A DNA stretch of 64,000 nt from Hyaloperonospora brassicae (lineage: Eukaryota > Oomycota > Peronosporomycetes > Peronosporales > Peronosporaceae): NCBI GenBank assembly GCA_947650285.1, contig CANTFL010000138.1, positions 62,001 to 126,000 of the forward strand. Reading direction: 5' to 3'. Positions 1 through 11,661 of the stretch are shown here, piece after piece (position 1 is the stretch's first letter; each line of letters opens with the position of its first letter). The notes beneath the pieces are model-generated. The model searched no databases and had not been told where the DNA came from. It was given only the letters and a program-made list of their open reading frames with translations. Both the position numbers and the translations under genes were made by a program.

Positions 1-817
1 CTGATATCGCATCTTCCAGCGTATTCAGCTCAAGGCGGAACAGGTGGCTCCTGACGGGCCCTTCTGCGAGCCCTTGTATGAACACCGTAATCAACGTGTG
101 TTCATGAACTGGGTTAGCAGTTATACTAATCGCGAGGAGTCGTATATGTTGTGCGTAAGCGTGCACATCACGCTTACCCTGCTTGAGTTTCAGGAGCTCT
201 GAACGAGCCCTGAACTCAGCCCGTGGCGGCTCAAACGTTTGTCTGAGCCGGGACTTGAAGTCATCTAGCGACCTAAACACATTTGGGTTGCTACTCTCGA
301 GCCCCAGGGACCAAGTTTTGGCACGCCCTGCCAAGTGGGTCTGAGCAAATGTGAGTTTCATTTGCTCATCTTCGACGCGACGAGCCCTTAAGACTCTGTC
401 GAGTTCGACAAACCACAGTAACAGGGAGTCCTCCGGGACTCCACTGTACTTGGAGATGTCGACCTTCATGACCTCGGGACGACGCGGATGTGCCGTCCCG
501 CCCACAGCAGCATGGAATTGCTGCTGTCTCAACAGCTCTGTCTGCTGAGCACCGAGTTCTCTCAACTGCTCGGCCTGTTGAGAGCCTTGCTGGTGAAGCA
601 AGGCTACTTTCTCCCTCTCGAGAGCAAGTTCATTCTGAATGAACTTGGCGATAGCGGCATGTTGTTGGTCTCTGTCTAGAGACTCCAACATGGCGCTGAC
701 GGCGAGTTCGCCTACGGTAGAACTCATTCGTTCTACCGCACCCCATTCGATGTCACTCAAATGGATAAACCCTTCACGCGTGGCGTGAAAGGTCTCTTCA
801 TCATCCAACATGTTCAT
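1..817 (-). CDS. Gag-like protein of Gypsy copy A (partial)
   Basis: The start codon on the minus strand is at 817-815, equivalent to the ATG at 53583 in copy B. The reading frame appears collinear with copy B gag for all 272 visible codons and runs off the window edge. It contains the glutamine-rich coiled-coil-like N-terminal part and most of the capsid-like retrotransposon gag region. The CCHC knuckle would lie beyond the edge. Small plus-strand ORFs here (351-548, 488-679) are shadows that recur on the opposite strand of copy B gag. Confidence 0.85.
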   Translation of the reverse strand, partial: MNMLDDEETFHATREGFIHLSDIEWGAVERMSSTVGELAVSAMLESLDRDQQHAAIAKFIQNELALEREKVALLHQQGSQQAEQLRELGAQQTELLRQQQFHAAVGGTAHPRRPEVMKVDISKYSGVPEDSLLLWFVELDRVLRARRVEDEQMKLTFAQTHLAGRAKTWSLGLESSNPNVFRSLDDFKSRLRQTFEPPRAEFRARSELLKLKQGKRDVHAYAQHIRLLAISITANPVHEHTLITVFIQGLAEGPVRSHLFRLELNTLEDAIS

Positions 818-861
818 GTTGGATGTTGTGGTCCTTGGAAGGACTACAAAGTGCTACCAGG

Positions 862-1253
862 TGTAACGGGGCACACCCTTGCGTGAACTTAGCGCAAGGG
901 TATCGGTGCCCCGACAGACGTATACGAGGCAAACGAGGAAGCGTAGAAAAGGTAAAAGCAGAACTGTTTTTATTAATATAATTAAGTCTTTTAACTACCG
1001 TCTCTCTGTTTGACTTAACTTAATTATGCTAATATAACTGAGTGGAAGGTGACGTCTCGTCACCACTCATTGCGCGCGTCTTGCGGCTATTGGTGGGTTG
1101 ATATCATCAAGATATCAACTAATGAACAGACTCTTTGGTCGACCCTTCAATATCACCACTTCGGTGATATTGTTCAAAGAATATTCAACTTCATATTCTT
1201 TATTGTCACTTTCCTTAAAATAACAATTCCATGTAACGGGCTGCCCCGTTACA
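862..1253 (-). repeat. 5' LTR of Gypsy copy A
   Basis: A 392-bp LTR that begins TGTAAC and ends GTTACA and is collinear with the 391-bp LTRs of copies B and C. The terminal 22 bp form a hairpin (TGTAACGGG, 4-nt loop, CCCGTTACA). Internal inverted repeats around GATATC and AATATCACC are retained with some substitutions. Confidence 0.93.
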
Positions 1254-2564
1254 CCCACCATCTGGCGATTTGGTCAGTAGAGCCGCCATGTGATCATTGA
1301 CCCACGTGGTGGTCTGGTTGAGCCGACCCGATGTTGGATACAAGCTGTTGCCAAAGCTCTGCTTCAGGCGTTGACCCCATAAGCGTAGCCGTTGAGGCAG
1401 TCACTGCTTTCTGTCGTCGTTCTGTGCACCCATGAGAACCGTTCGTACAGATTGTACAGCTCCTACTTCGTCCACGAGACAATACGAACATCATCGCGGT
1501 GAAAACTAATGAGGGAAGCGCATCATTGTCAAAATCAGCACTCGGCTTTCTAGACTACTCGTCACTCGTGTCGCTACGGGTGCTGAATGCGTCTCACACT
1601 TGTACAGATCGACGAGCACTTGTTCTCGTCCACTAACCTCCTCGAGTCCAATCTCCTACGAGAGGTATCTGGTTGATTCGCCCGAAGGCACAAATTGACT
1701 TTTCTGCACCAGTCCCTGGACCACCTCTGTCCCCGTGGCTGAAGCATTGGAGTCAGCAGCTCCCTCTCGACGAACTTTCCACACGTTACATTGATGCTAC
1801 AGTAGGGAAAGCCTCACCCTGTTCGCAACAAGCGTGTGTCCAGAAGACCCATTCTTTACGCCCTGCATATCGGCTGGAAACATTCGGATTCAGGGACCCC
1901 GGCTATTTCTCGCGCGGGTGCGATGATCTCGCAGCAGATGGTGTGGCCTGGACACACATCTGGCCTCCGAGCGTGCGCGTTCTTCGAGCTCACGAAGACG
2001 ATCGCGACCACATACACACTGTCCCTCCAACAGCGCGTCGTCGCTCATGCGATCGTCCCACGCAAGCAGCAGCTGGTAGCCAAATTTTCCGCTCTCGAGG
2101 GATTTTCCGGCCAACATCTTTGCTCGAAACAAAGGCACGACTGGGCACTGTGTCGTTGATGTGTCCCGTGCAGGACGTGAGGGACTTTTTGCCACACTAC
2201 GAATCGTTTGCTGATGGTCTTTTCGTCGCGACGTGTGTCAAATGTGCGCAAAGCCCCCTCGCACACATGTATGTTGCTGCTCAAAACCAGTTTCTACCTC
2301 CCTCACCCGCGCTGCATAGGGTAAATTCGAGCAAGCACTGTATCACGTATGCCAGTCTTCTCCTTTTTCCCTTGCAAACCCTGCCTTGCAGAAAAAAAGC
2401 TGCGTCTGGAAACTCGCTTTATCACCACGGGTGTCAAAAACTCGCTTTTTTCACTCGACGCTCATTATTGAATCAGTCGTGAGCATTATTCCAAGTCGCG
2501 CTGCTGGAGCTCTTCGGAACTCGAGCGCCTCTTCGTCGCGAGCAGTCAGTGCCGCGGGTGCTCT
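1254..2564. other. Intergenic, no supported gene
   Basis: An open frame of 269 codons at 1673-2482 (+) and overlapping frames on both strands show no family motif I recognise. They look like chance frames in GC-rich sequence or a decayed element. Nothing else is supported. Confidence 0.5.
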
Positions 2565-4011
2565 ATGAAGACGAAGAAGAAGCCCACGCGCAAGCAGAAG
2601 CTGTCGCTGCTGGCCGAAGAGCGCTCCAGCAAGTGCAAGCAGCGACCAGCGAGCGCGACAGGAGCCACCGACGGGACGTCGCTGTCCGTCGATCGGTTGA
2701 CCGCGACGCGGTGCAGCAACAAGCGATCGCTTGTGCACGTGCCGCTACGCGATCGACAGAGGGACAACGAGGATGTAGTGGTCATGGAGGGGCAGCTCGT
2801 TGTCGCCGAGCAGGTCGACTGCGGCCAAGTCCGACCGAACCCGCCAGTCTTTCGGACGCTCGGTCTGGTGAGCAGCGCTGGCAGTTGGAGATTGTACACA
2901 GAGGTAGTGGTGCTGATGCTGCTCTGTTTGTGCTGTGTTTTTGCTGCGTTGTGTGCTGTAGATGCACTGTTTGTTGGTGCGGAAGAGACTAGGGCTGGTG
3001 CTTGAGATTGTGTCGAAGGACAGCCGTAGTTCTCTGGAGCTCCATGCAGACGCCCTGGACTTGGTGATGCATGAGCACTTTGACAGTGAATGCAAGTTCC
3101 AGCTGAGGTGTCGACCGCACGGCGTAGGTGAGAGTGGCACCGAGCGGCGAGCCTCATCGTACGTCTTTATGACGTCAACAAAGACAGAGCACGTCGAGTG
3201 GCTGAGTAGGATTATTGCACACGAAGTGGGTGAGAACTGCACCGACCGAGATAGCTCTAGGCGCGAATCGGTTGCAGAGATGGAGCGACACGAGCGCCTG
3301 AGCCAACAGCAGCCGCGGCTACCTCTTGGGCAATTTATATACACGACGTCTCCAAAAACCAAGCACTTGGTGCTTGTACGTCATGGTCATTACATCAATG
3401 CTCATGTGCCGCAAGCATCGGACTCTCAGCAGGTCCTTTCACAAATGGGAAGGCAGCAGGCCGAGCTGACCGGCAAACATCTGAAGGCCGTCCACAACCG
3501 GGATCCGACCCGACACGACGTGTCCATTTACCATAGTGACATGACACGGGCTGTGGAGACTGCTGCTATCATTGCCACTGACTTTGAGGAGGTCACGTTG
3601 AGTCCGAGCTCGTTGCTGCGGGAAGGATGGCCGGGCAAGCCTTATTCGTCCGCTTTTGATGTGAGTGAGACCACTGCTGCACGCGCGTATGTTGTCATGC
3701 AGCGAACTCGAGTGGATGTAGAGCGCATGGAAAAGGCGTTCCAGTGGTTCTTCGTTGACTCGAGTGGCGCGCAGGAAGAGAACAACGAGGAGTCGTACTG
3801 CATCCTCGTGTGCCACGCGAACTTGATCCGATTCTTCCTGTGTCGTGCGCTAGGCATCGACCCTGCGACCACGTGGGGACATTTCGAAGTCAACCACTGC
3901 GGCGTCACGCGTATCGATGTGTGCGCCGATCAGCCGATTAAGGTGATTGCAGTGAACGAAACTGGCCATCTCCCGCAGTCCCTCATCACGTCCAGCGAAG
4001 ATCATTTGTGA
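2565..4011 (+). CDS. PH-like domain plus PGAM5-like histidine phosphatase
   Basis: Spliced model join(2565..2867, 2962..4011), 450 aa. The 94-bp intron has donor GTGAGC and acceptor CTGTAG and is phase 0. Splicing joins two halves of a PH-like fold: the first strands lie in exon 1 and the rest in exon 2, ending with the conserved-Trp helix (EHVEWLSRI), roughly residues 75-185. The phosphatase follows: LVRHGHY at about 238-244 (RHG phosphohistidine motif), YHSDMTRAVETA, LLREGWPGKP (the PGAM5-type loop) and LVCHAN with the second catalytic His at about 386. Family knowledge: PGAM5-type enzymes of the histidine phosphatase superfamily dephosphorylate protein Ser/Thr or His. A lysine-rich N terminus precedes the PH-like part; no signal peptide or membrane segment is evident. 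The substrate and the lipid-binding role are inferences. The phosphatase call is firm, the PH call moderate. Confidence 0.82.
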
Positions 4012-4516
4012 GCAGATATTGGAGAGTGGACATTGCTACAGGAGCCTTTTTTTGATGTCGCCACCGCGTACGACCAGTGCGGATTGGAAGCTCTGTGGTC
4101 GACAAACACAACCGAGCGGAAGACAGGTACACTGGTACAATTGAATGTAAATGTCGTCTTGTCAGCGTCGCTAGTCAGTGCTCGCGTACGCGTTTGCATT
4201 GCACTTTGTCACTTGTGCAGACTGTCATGTTCGACTAGCGTCAACAAGTGGTGGCTTTTTGTCCATCTTCTTGATTGGTGTCTCGAATGAGCGAGTAAAG
4301 CTTGAGCTGCTCGCATACCTCTGACAGGTTATACAACAAAGCCGCTCTCGTTCCTGCTACTTCATAGCGAAACATGACGACTTGGAGGTACCACACCGGC
4401 CGATGGAAAAGCTCTCGAGAAGCAAAAGATAGCGAAAAGGGAAACCCTCTTGAACCCGATCCAAGAAGATCGTCCCACCCGATCCCCCGCCCCTCGTTGA
4501 AGTGTGTCAACTGTTC
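4012..4516 (+). other. Intergenic, no supported gene
   Basis: The stretch between the phosphatase stop and the cathepsin promoter holds only short chance frames. It serves as 3' and 5' flank for the two same-strand genes. Confidence 0.6.
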
Positions 4517-4545
4517 CTCACTCTCTCACTCACTCACTCACTCAC
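4517..4545 (+). repeat. (CTCA)n microsatellite in promoter
   Basis: A run of CTCA/ACTC tetranucleotides directly abuts the presumed transcription start of the cathepsin gene. A similar short ACTC run precedes the Pellino gene near 31610. Confidence 0.8.
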
Positions 4546-4557
4546 CCTTCAATTTGC
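4541..4557 (+). promoter_or_regulatory. Oomycete Inr+FPR-like core promoter
   Basis: CTCACCCTTCAATTTGC fits the oomycete initiator (CTCAyy..) followed by the flanking promoter region (CAWTTT). It lies about 85-98 bp upstream of the ATG at 4639, a normal 5' leader length for these organisms. The match is by eye to the published consensus. Confidence 0.6.
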
Positions 4558-4638
4558 TGTCAAGAGCAGACGCCACACGTCCACTGACAGACCGCAAAAA
4601 AAGAGCCAAAGAAAACGTTTCCGCCGATTTGGTCCCAC

Positions 4639-6897
4639 ATGTCAACAACGTCTCTCGCTGTCTTCGCAGCAGTAGCGGCGGCAGTAACAACAGCCGCAGC
4701 GTTCCCATCTTCCGGCCGCACGCGCAGTGGCGGCTACGGCTACGTGCGCAGTCCCGACCGCTCCGAGTCGCTGACGTCCCCACGGCCCCACGACCTCCTC
4801 GACGTGTCCGATCTACCCGCGGCCTTTGACTGGCGCAACGTCAATGGCACGCGCTACGTGACGATCTCGCGCAACCAGCACGTTCCGCACTACTGCGGCG
4901 CGTGCTGGGCCTTTGGTACGTCCCTCTTCCCCCCCCCCCCCCGCTCTTCTCTCCCCCTCTTTCGCTCTTGTACTAACAACGCCCTGTAACAACTCTTGTG
5001 TCCACTCTAGCGGCCACGTCTGCCCTCGCCGACCGCCTTCACATTGCCAAAGACCGCTACCCGCGGAACAAGTCGCCGGTCGAAGTGCATCGAGAAGTTG
5101 TGCTGTCGCCACAGGTGCTCCTCAACTGCGACCTGAAGGACAGCGGCTGCCACGGCGGTGACCAACTGGAAGCCTACCGCTACATCCAGCAGCACGGCGT
5201 GCCAGAAGAGGGCTGTCAGCGGTACGCCGCGACAGGGCACGACACGGGCAACACGTGCACGAACGCAGACGTGTGCGAGAACTGCATGCCCACGACGGGC
5301 TGCTTTCCACAGCATACGTACGACAAGTACTACGTGTCCGAGTACGGGACGACGCTCGGCGAAGCGCAGATGATGGCCGAGATCTACGCCCGGGGTCCCA
5401 TCGCCTGTACCGTTGCCGTCCCGGACGCGTTCCTCGCGTACGCTGGCGGTCTGTTTCACGACAGGACGAACGCCACGGACTTGGACCACGCGGTTTCGAT
5501 TGTCGGGTGGGGACGCGAGAACGACGTGCCATTCTGGGTCCTTCGCAATAGCTGGGGCAGCTTCTGGGGCGAAGCTGGCTGGATGCGGCTCGTGCGGGGC
5601 GTGAACAATCTCGGCGTGGAAGGCGAGTGTGCGTTTGGCGTGCCCAAAGATGACGGCTGGCCCACTGCTGTGAGTATGGAAGAAGACCAGGCTGTTTTGA
5701 ACGATGAAAAAGAGGGCAGAGACAATGGCGTTTTGCAGGAGGAGGCGGTGGAGTCGAAGCTAGCAGGCTGTCGAACGAAACTGCATTTCCCCGGCGGCGA
5801 ACGGGTGATTTCGCCGCTGCCTCATGAAACAATGGAGCTCAAGGATCTTCCCAAGACGTGGGACTGGCGCAATGTCAATGGCAAGAACTACGTGACGTGG
5901 GACAAGAATCAGCATCTTCCAAAGTACTGCGGAAGCTGCTGGGCTCAGGGCACGACGAGCGCTCTGTCGGACCGCATCTCCATCCTGAGAAATGGTACGA
6001 AGTAGTAAATGCTGGACAGTGACACTATTGTGAGCCGTATACTAACCGATCAATCGTGTCTCTTGAATGCAGCTTCTTGGCCAGAAATTGCGTTGTCGCC
6101 CCAAGTCCTGATCAACTGCCACGCTGGCGGGACGTGTGAGGGCGGCAATCCTGGCATGGTGTATGAGTATGCACACCGCCACGGTATTCCGGACCAGACG
6201 TGTCAAGCTTACCAGGCGACGAACCAGCTGTGTGACCAGTTCGCTATTTGTGAAACGTGAGTCTTCAGTTGTTGACTTGCATTTACATCGTGAATCAGCA
6301 GCTCATTGTCGCATGTTGTTTCCGGTGCAGCTGCTGGCCGTCGAAGGAGTCGTTTTCTCCCGGCGTATGTGAGCCCGTCAAGAACTTCACAAAGTACTTT
6401 GTCTCCGAGTATGGTTCTGTCAGTGGTGTTGATCGCATGAAGGCGGAGATCTACAAGCGTGGTCCCATCGGCTGTGGAGTGCACGCCACAACGAAATTTG
6501 AGGCGTATACCGGTGGCATCTACTCCGAGCATGTCATGTTCCCTATCATCAACCACGAGCTTTCGGTGGCCGGGTGGGGTTATGATGAGGAGACGGGCAC
6601 GGAATACTGTAAGTAGCAAGCGCGTTTTGTAAGCTGATTGTCTTGCTAATTAATATGTTTGCATGTCCAGGGATCGGGCGCAACTCTTGGGGAACGTATT
6701 GGGGTGAGAACGGCTGGTTCCGTATTCAGATGCACCACAACAACCTTGGCATTGAGCACGAATGTGACTGGGGCGTGCCGCTCCCGGATGGCTCGAAGCC
6801 TGCAGACTTTGTCGTGTCGGTTGACTACCAGGGCAATGAAGAGGACAGTCCTGCGGCCATGGCTAGCTTCCTGCACGTGAATGACCATGCCATCTAA
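4639..6897 (+). CDS. Two-headed cathepsin X/Z-like cysteine protease
   Basis: Spliced model join(4639..4915, 5011..5994, 6073..6256, 6331..6608, 6671..6897), about 649 aa. All four introns (95, 78, 74 and 62 bp) have GT-AG ends and preserve the frame. The N terminus (MSTTSLAVFAAVAAAVTTAAA) is a signal peptide. Two complete papain-family (C1A) units follow, both with the cathepsin-X pattern DWRNVNG...YVT..NQH.P.YCG.CWA. Unit 1 has catalytic Cys in CGACWAF, His in LDHAVSIVGWG and Asn in RNSWGSFWGE. Unit 2 has CGSCWAQG, INHELSVAGWG and RNSWGTYWGE. A charged linker of about 60 residues joins them. All catalytic residues are intact in both, so two active heads are expected in one secreted or vacuolar protein. 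The first intron carries a poly-C tract. Whether the protein is processed into two enzymes is unknown. Confidence 0.92.
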
Positions 6898-7911
6898 TGG
6901 CCGCATCGAAACGCATCAGAAACAAGGAAGACTGGGTGCTGGTCTACACTATCACATGTGCATCGTCCATTTGACGTTGTTTCTCCAACATACTTGCAGG
7001 ACGATGTCAGTATCGTTTGAGGGGTAGCGGAACGAAAACCACTTGGAAACATAAACATATCCGACTATTGTCGAAAACTGCTGTTACTTGTTCATTTGGA
7101 GTTTTAGCGAGTGGTACCATGATGACTGTTGGCGCACATGAAGTAGTCATGTCACGGACTCGATCGAGACTGTTGCTTTGCTTAGTCGTTTGCACAGACT
7201 GGTGTCCGCAGCCGCGTTCAAGGCGCTAGCATGCTATTATTTGGTGGGCGAAGCTTCCGTGCCGTACACGTGACGCCTCCGTTAGCAAAAACGTTTGCAC
7301 CATCAATCGCAGAAACACCACGTTACCGATTGCGTGCTTAATCAGCGTCAGCGAGTGACATCGAGTCGTCCATTACCACGTCGTCTGCCTTTGTGTTCAT
7401 ATCGGTAAGTCGGCTCTGCTTAGCGACAATGAGCATGCGTGACTGCACGATGGTCCAACAGGAAGCTGAGACTGACGTCCACCCCGCAGTATGTAGCTCA
7501 CGTGACAACAAGGGTCGCACTCGAGTCGCAAGCCGAATGTTGCTGCCATGTCCCACTGGTCATCGCGACTGGTGATATTGGTGCAAATGGTTGCAAATGA
7601 TGAAGCTTCAGCTCGGAGTCAGTTGTCGAAAGACACCAATGGGTCGTTTCAGTATCTTCACTGCTACACGGGCGTCCAATCGAGGTGTACAGGTACTGGT
7701 ACGAATTGGCTGTTCATTGGGGACGACGGGCAGCAGGTGGCACTAGTGATGCATAGCAACGATGCTGGCGTTACTGAAAATGGGTACACAAGAGGGATAA
7801 GCATACCATGACGAGAGCGCAAGTCCATTCCATGACAGTCAATACGAATCTATTTGGTCGGCCGTGTAACGCACATCTCACGGCTTCAGCACGCACAAAC
7901 GTACGCACCCG
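6898..7911. other. Intergenic between convergent genes
   Basis: This stretch separates the cathepsin stop from the RNA polymerase I subunit stop on the other strand. Short frames (for example 7548-7811) show no recognisable domain. Confidence 0.6.
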
Positions 7912-10900
7912 TCAGCAACTCCTCAACGTGAGATTCATCTTGATGTTCATTGCGGCCAACTCGTTGGCCAGGTAGCGAAACACGTAAGGCATGGCGACGG
8001 GCTGGCAGCCATCACCCGTTTGGCAAACGATACAGTACCACTGAGTCTTGGACTTCATCGCGACAGCAATCTCCCCCTGACCAGCCGTCTCGACCGTCGC
8101 GCGCTGGGTTGCGTTCGACAGCAGACTGCCACACTTCGTGCAAACAGTAGCAATGTGCTTGTCGGAACAGTTCATCAGACGGTCTTGAAGGAGGAACGCA
8201 CAACCGTGCGCAAGCATCGAATCGCGCTCCATCTCGCCAAAACGAATGCCTCCACCTTTCTTCCGACCCTTTACTGGCTGCCGCGTGAGCGAGTTCATCG
8301 GACCCGTGGCGCGCACTTGGCTCTTGTCGCTGACCATGTGACGCAAACGCTGGTAGTACACCACGCCAATGTAAATGTCAGCCTGCATGAGCGTGCCAGA
8401 AATGCCAGAGTACAGCGGCTCGCTGCCCATGTAGTTGTAGCCGTGCTCCTTCAACTGCGCGCCAAAGTAGTCGATGACGCGGTCTTTCTCGCTGAACTGG
8501 AATGGCGTGGCGTCCATATACTTGCCCTTTAGAGCGCCCGTCTTGGCAGCCATAGACTCGATCAGCATACCGATGGTCATACGCGACGGAAAGGCGTGCG
8601 GGTTGATGATGATGTCGGGGGAAAGACCAGACTCCGAAAACGGCATGTCGGCCTGGGGCCACAGAATACTCATCACACCCTTCTGTCCGTGACGTGATGA
8701 GAACTTGTCGCCAATCGTCGGGTTACGGCAGAAACGCAGCTTGATGCTAGCCTTCGTGAACTCAGACGCCTGCGATGAGCTGCCGATCATATTTACCTGA
8801 TCGATGATTGCCGGTTCGGTCTCCTTGTGCTTCTGGAAAGAAGGTAGCCCCGTGGTCTCATCGATCCAGCTAACAATAGGGTCGCCGTTGTTCACAACTT
8901 GGCCGATGTGCGGGAACCCGTCGCGATCCAACTTCGTGGAGCAAAATCCACCGCCCCCATCAGGCTTAATGTTCGAGAAGTACTTCTTCGACGTCGTGCT
9001 GCCTTGCTTGCCACTAGAGCCGATGTCCACAACCAGCTGTTTGTACACAGAGGCGTGTGCGAATCCTCGCTCGTACGAGGATTTGTTCAGAATCATAGCA
9101 TCTTCCATATCAAAACCAGTGTACGAAATCACGGCGACAACAGCATTCGTGCCCAACGGATACTCATCGAGCTGGTAGTCACGCAGACGCTCATTTTGCA
9201 CAATGGGAATCTGAGGAGACTGGATGCGGTACATCTTATTGTCCGAACGGTGCACAATCGAGTGGGCAGGCGTGCCCATGGTCTGCTTCGCCATTTGACA
9301 TTGATACATGTTACGAGGAGACTGGTTGTAGTCGGAGAACGGCGTCAAAGACGCCACAAGGGAAAGCATGTTGGTGGGCTTGATCTCCTTGTGTGTCGTG
9401 GCTGGTCGAATGTCATCATCCGTACACGCAATGTCCATAAACACTTGCTCCATTGGACCGATATACTCAATGCGCTTGGTGTCCATCTGCACTACTGGAC
9501 GCGACATGCGCGCAGCATCGGCCGACAGATACAACCCTGGGAAGGGTCCACCACGTGTAGGCGGGATCAGGCACACTTCCAGATTTGGTACAATGCCGTT
9601 AGCATCCCGCTCTTCCGAGCTCTCTGCTGACTTAATCTTGCGCAACACGCCTGCAATCCGCTTGCAAACCTCTGCGGGCGCACCACCCAATACCTTACCA
9701 TTCATCATCACGGGCAGGTACGAGTACGGAGCGATCAATGCGCCATCAGCATAACCCGATGTGGGAATCATACCGAGACTTGCCAAAAAGCGACAAAGCT
9801 TCACCTCTTGCTGCAAATAATCATCGGCCTGAAACGCCGGGTGACAAACGAGTTGACACTCGACAGCTAGATGGTTCAGCAGACCACAAGGTGACCCATC
9901 GGGAGTATGTACAGGGCATAAGAAACCCCACGAGTCGGGTAGCAACTTGCGCACGGCTGTTGTCTTCATTTCGGTGAAAAATTGACCACGGTGAACGGAA
10001 CGGAAGTGGGAGAAGTAGCGGTAGTAATTCAACTTCTCCGCGACGATGGTGTACCCTGCGATTTGCAGCAGATCGAGACCGCTGGTCGAGCGAAGGTTGC
10101 CTGTGTTGAGAAAATAGGTCATTGCATTACCAATGTTGGGGGTGCGGTCCCACATTTTGCGCAAGAACACCTGATCCATCACTACACTCTTCTTCTTGCT
10201 CAGCGTCTCTTTCAAGATATTGGCACGTATCGCTACAAGCGACTCCTGCAGCTTCTCCTTCATAATCATCAGATAGAGGTGTCCAGGAAGCAGCAATTCG
10301 TGGTTCATGACAGAATCCGAGTTGTCTTCTGGAACATCTCCCTTTGCAAATGCATACAGCTTTCGCAACATAAGACACAGCAGCTCTACCTTCTGCGTGC
10401 GCCCCTTCTCACCCTTTGGAATGTGTACGAACAGAAATTCGTCAAGGAGCTTGCTGCCAATTTCCACGTTGCTCATGTTGTCGTACACGTACGGCATCAC
10501 AAACCGAAAGTGTTTACCCAGATACGCCAGCGCTTCATCACGCGAGTACAACGAAAACTTCTTCGCTTCCCGTAAAATCAGTTCCACACGCGCAGACAGG
10601 TACGTGTTCTCGTGGTCGCCCCGCAACACACGTTCGTAAATTTCACGGTCTGTCAGCGGATAGAGCGCTTTCAGCACCAAGCCCACTGGAATCATAAACT
10701 CCTGCTTCCGCACTCCAAAACGCACAGTAGCATTACCATCTTCCAAGTAGTGGACAGTGACTGTCACAGCCGTCTGGTCGCGCTTTACGCATTTCATAAA
10801 CACCGCGAGCTCCGTGTAGAGGTCTCCACGATTGGCAAAAGCGCCACGACGGACAGCCATGATATGGTGACGCCGCGGCATCTGCAACAGACGCACGCAG

Positions 10901-11576
10901 CGCTCGTTACCGTTGCATATAAAGTATCCCCCCATCTCGTTGGCTTCTTCCTGCGCCTTGACAAGTCGAGCCGGCGTCATGCCGTTCAGGTGGCAGCGTT
11001 TGGAGCGCACCATAATGGGGATCTCCCCCACGACGCGCTGAATGCGCTCAACGTTCTGCGAGCCACTGAACGCGCGCGCCAAAGTGACAACTAGCGGCGC
11101 CGTGTACGACACCCCGCGCTGCCGGCACTCACTGGGCAAGAGCTTCTGCTCGCCCGTGATCTGGTTCTCGGTCGTAGGGTACCCCACCTGTGCGTTCTCG
11201 ATCCAGAGGTCCATGCGGTGCTGGTTCGGCAGCTCAATGGGCACTTTGCCCATGTCGGCCACCGCCAAGTCCAGACCCTCTGTGAGGAAAAAGTTGAACG
11301 ACTCCAAATGCGGCGCCACGAGCTGCTGCAGCCGCTCATTGCTGCCATTGACACGTCCACATGCAAAGGAAAAAAGAGAGTCAGTGAATCAGTACAAAGG
11401 GCCGTCAGAGACAGACAAAAAGGACGACATGAGCAACAAAAAGCTGCGCTACACCACACGTACGTCTGCGCTGGTACCGAGCGCGAGCAGGACGACGGGT
11501 TCGTCGACGGCCACTCGGTGACGCACGTCTTGGGCGCCGCCTTTTTCTTCGTCCGCGAGCTCTTGTCGCCCGTCAT
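7912..11576 (-). CDS. RPA2: DNA-directed RNA polymerase I second-largest subunit (RPA2/RPA135)
   Basis: Spliced model complement(join(7912..11341, 11464..11576)), 1180 aa. The 122-bp intron has donor GTACGT and acceptor GGCAG, and the frame continues into NERLQQLVAPHLESFN, matching the start of the beta-like fold. Family hallmarks include RKLLPDSWGFLCPVHTPDG (typical of Pol I rather than Pol II or III), GFDMEDAMILNKSS, the catalytic-site segment GDKFSSRHGQKGV, PDIIINPHAFPSRMTIG, and the C-terminal zinc ribbon CTKCGSLL...WYCIVCQTGDGC. The length fits the family (about 1130-1200 aa). Role from family knowledge: with the largest subunit it forms the nucleolar Pol I active centre that transcribes rRNA. 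A single short first exon carries a basic N terminus. No defects were seen. Confidence 0.95.
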
Positions 11577-11602
11577 GTGCGCTGCAGCAGAGACGCGTCG
11601 GT

Positions 11603-11661
11603 CGAAGCAGTTGCAGCAGCAGTGGCCGAAGCAGTTGCAGCAGCAGTGGCCGAAGTAGCAG
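11603..11661 (+). repeat. 24-bp minisatellite in RPA2 5' leader
   Basis: Two perfect 24-bp copies (11603-11626 and 11627-11650, CAG-rich) plus a partial third. On the minus strand they fall inside a 77-codon upstream frame (11806-11573) whose TGA overlaps the RPA2 ATG as ATGA. Confidence 0.8.

Larger units (their letters stand above)
1..1253 (-). mobile_element. Ty3/Gypsy element copy A, 5' part, truncated by window edge
   Basis: This is the reverse complement of the 5' end of the complete element at 53148-61131. An LTR lies at 862-1253 and the start of gag at 1-817; the rest lies outside the window. The outer LTR end is at 1253. The target-site duplication cannot be checked because the other end is not visible. 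The short inverted repeats seen throughout copy B are present here too. Confidence 0.93.

Noticed and set aside
1673..2482. 269-codon ORF as a gene
   Set aside because: No family motif or obvious promoter, and several overlapping frames are equally open.
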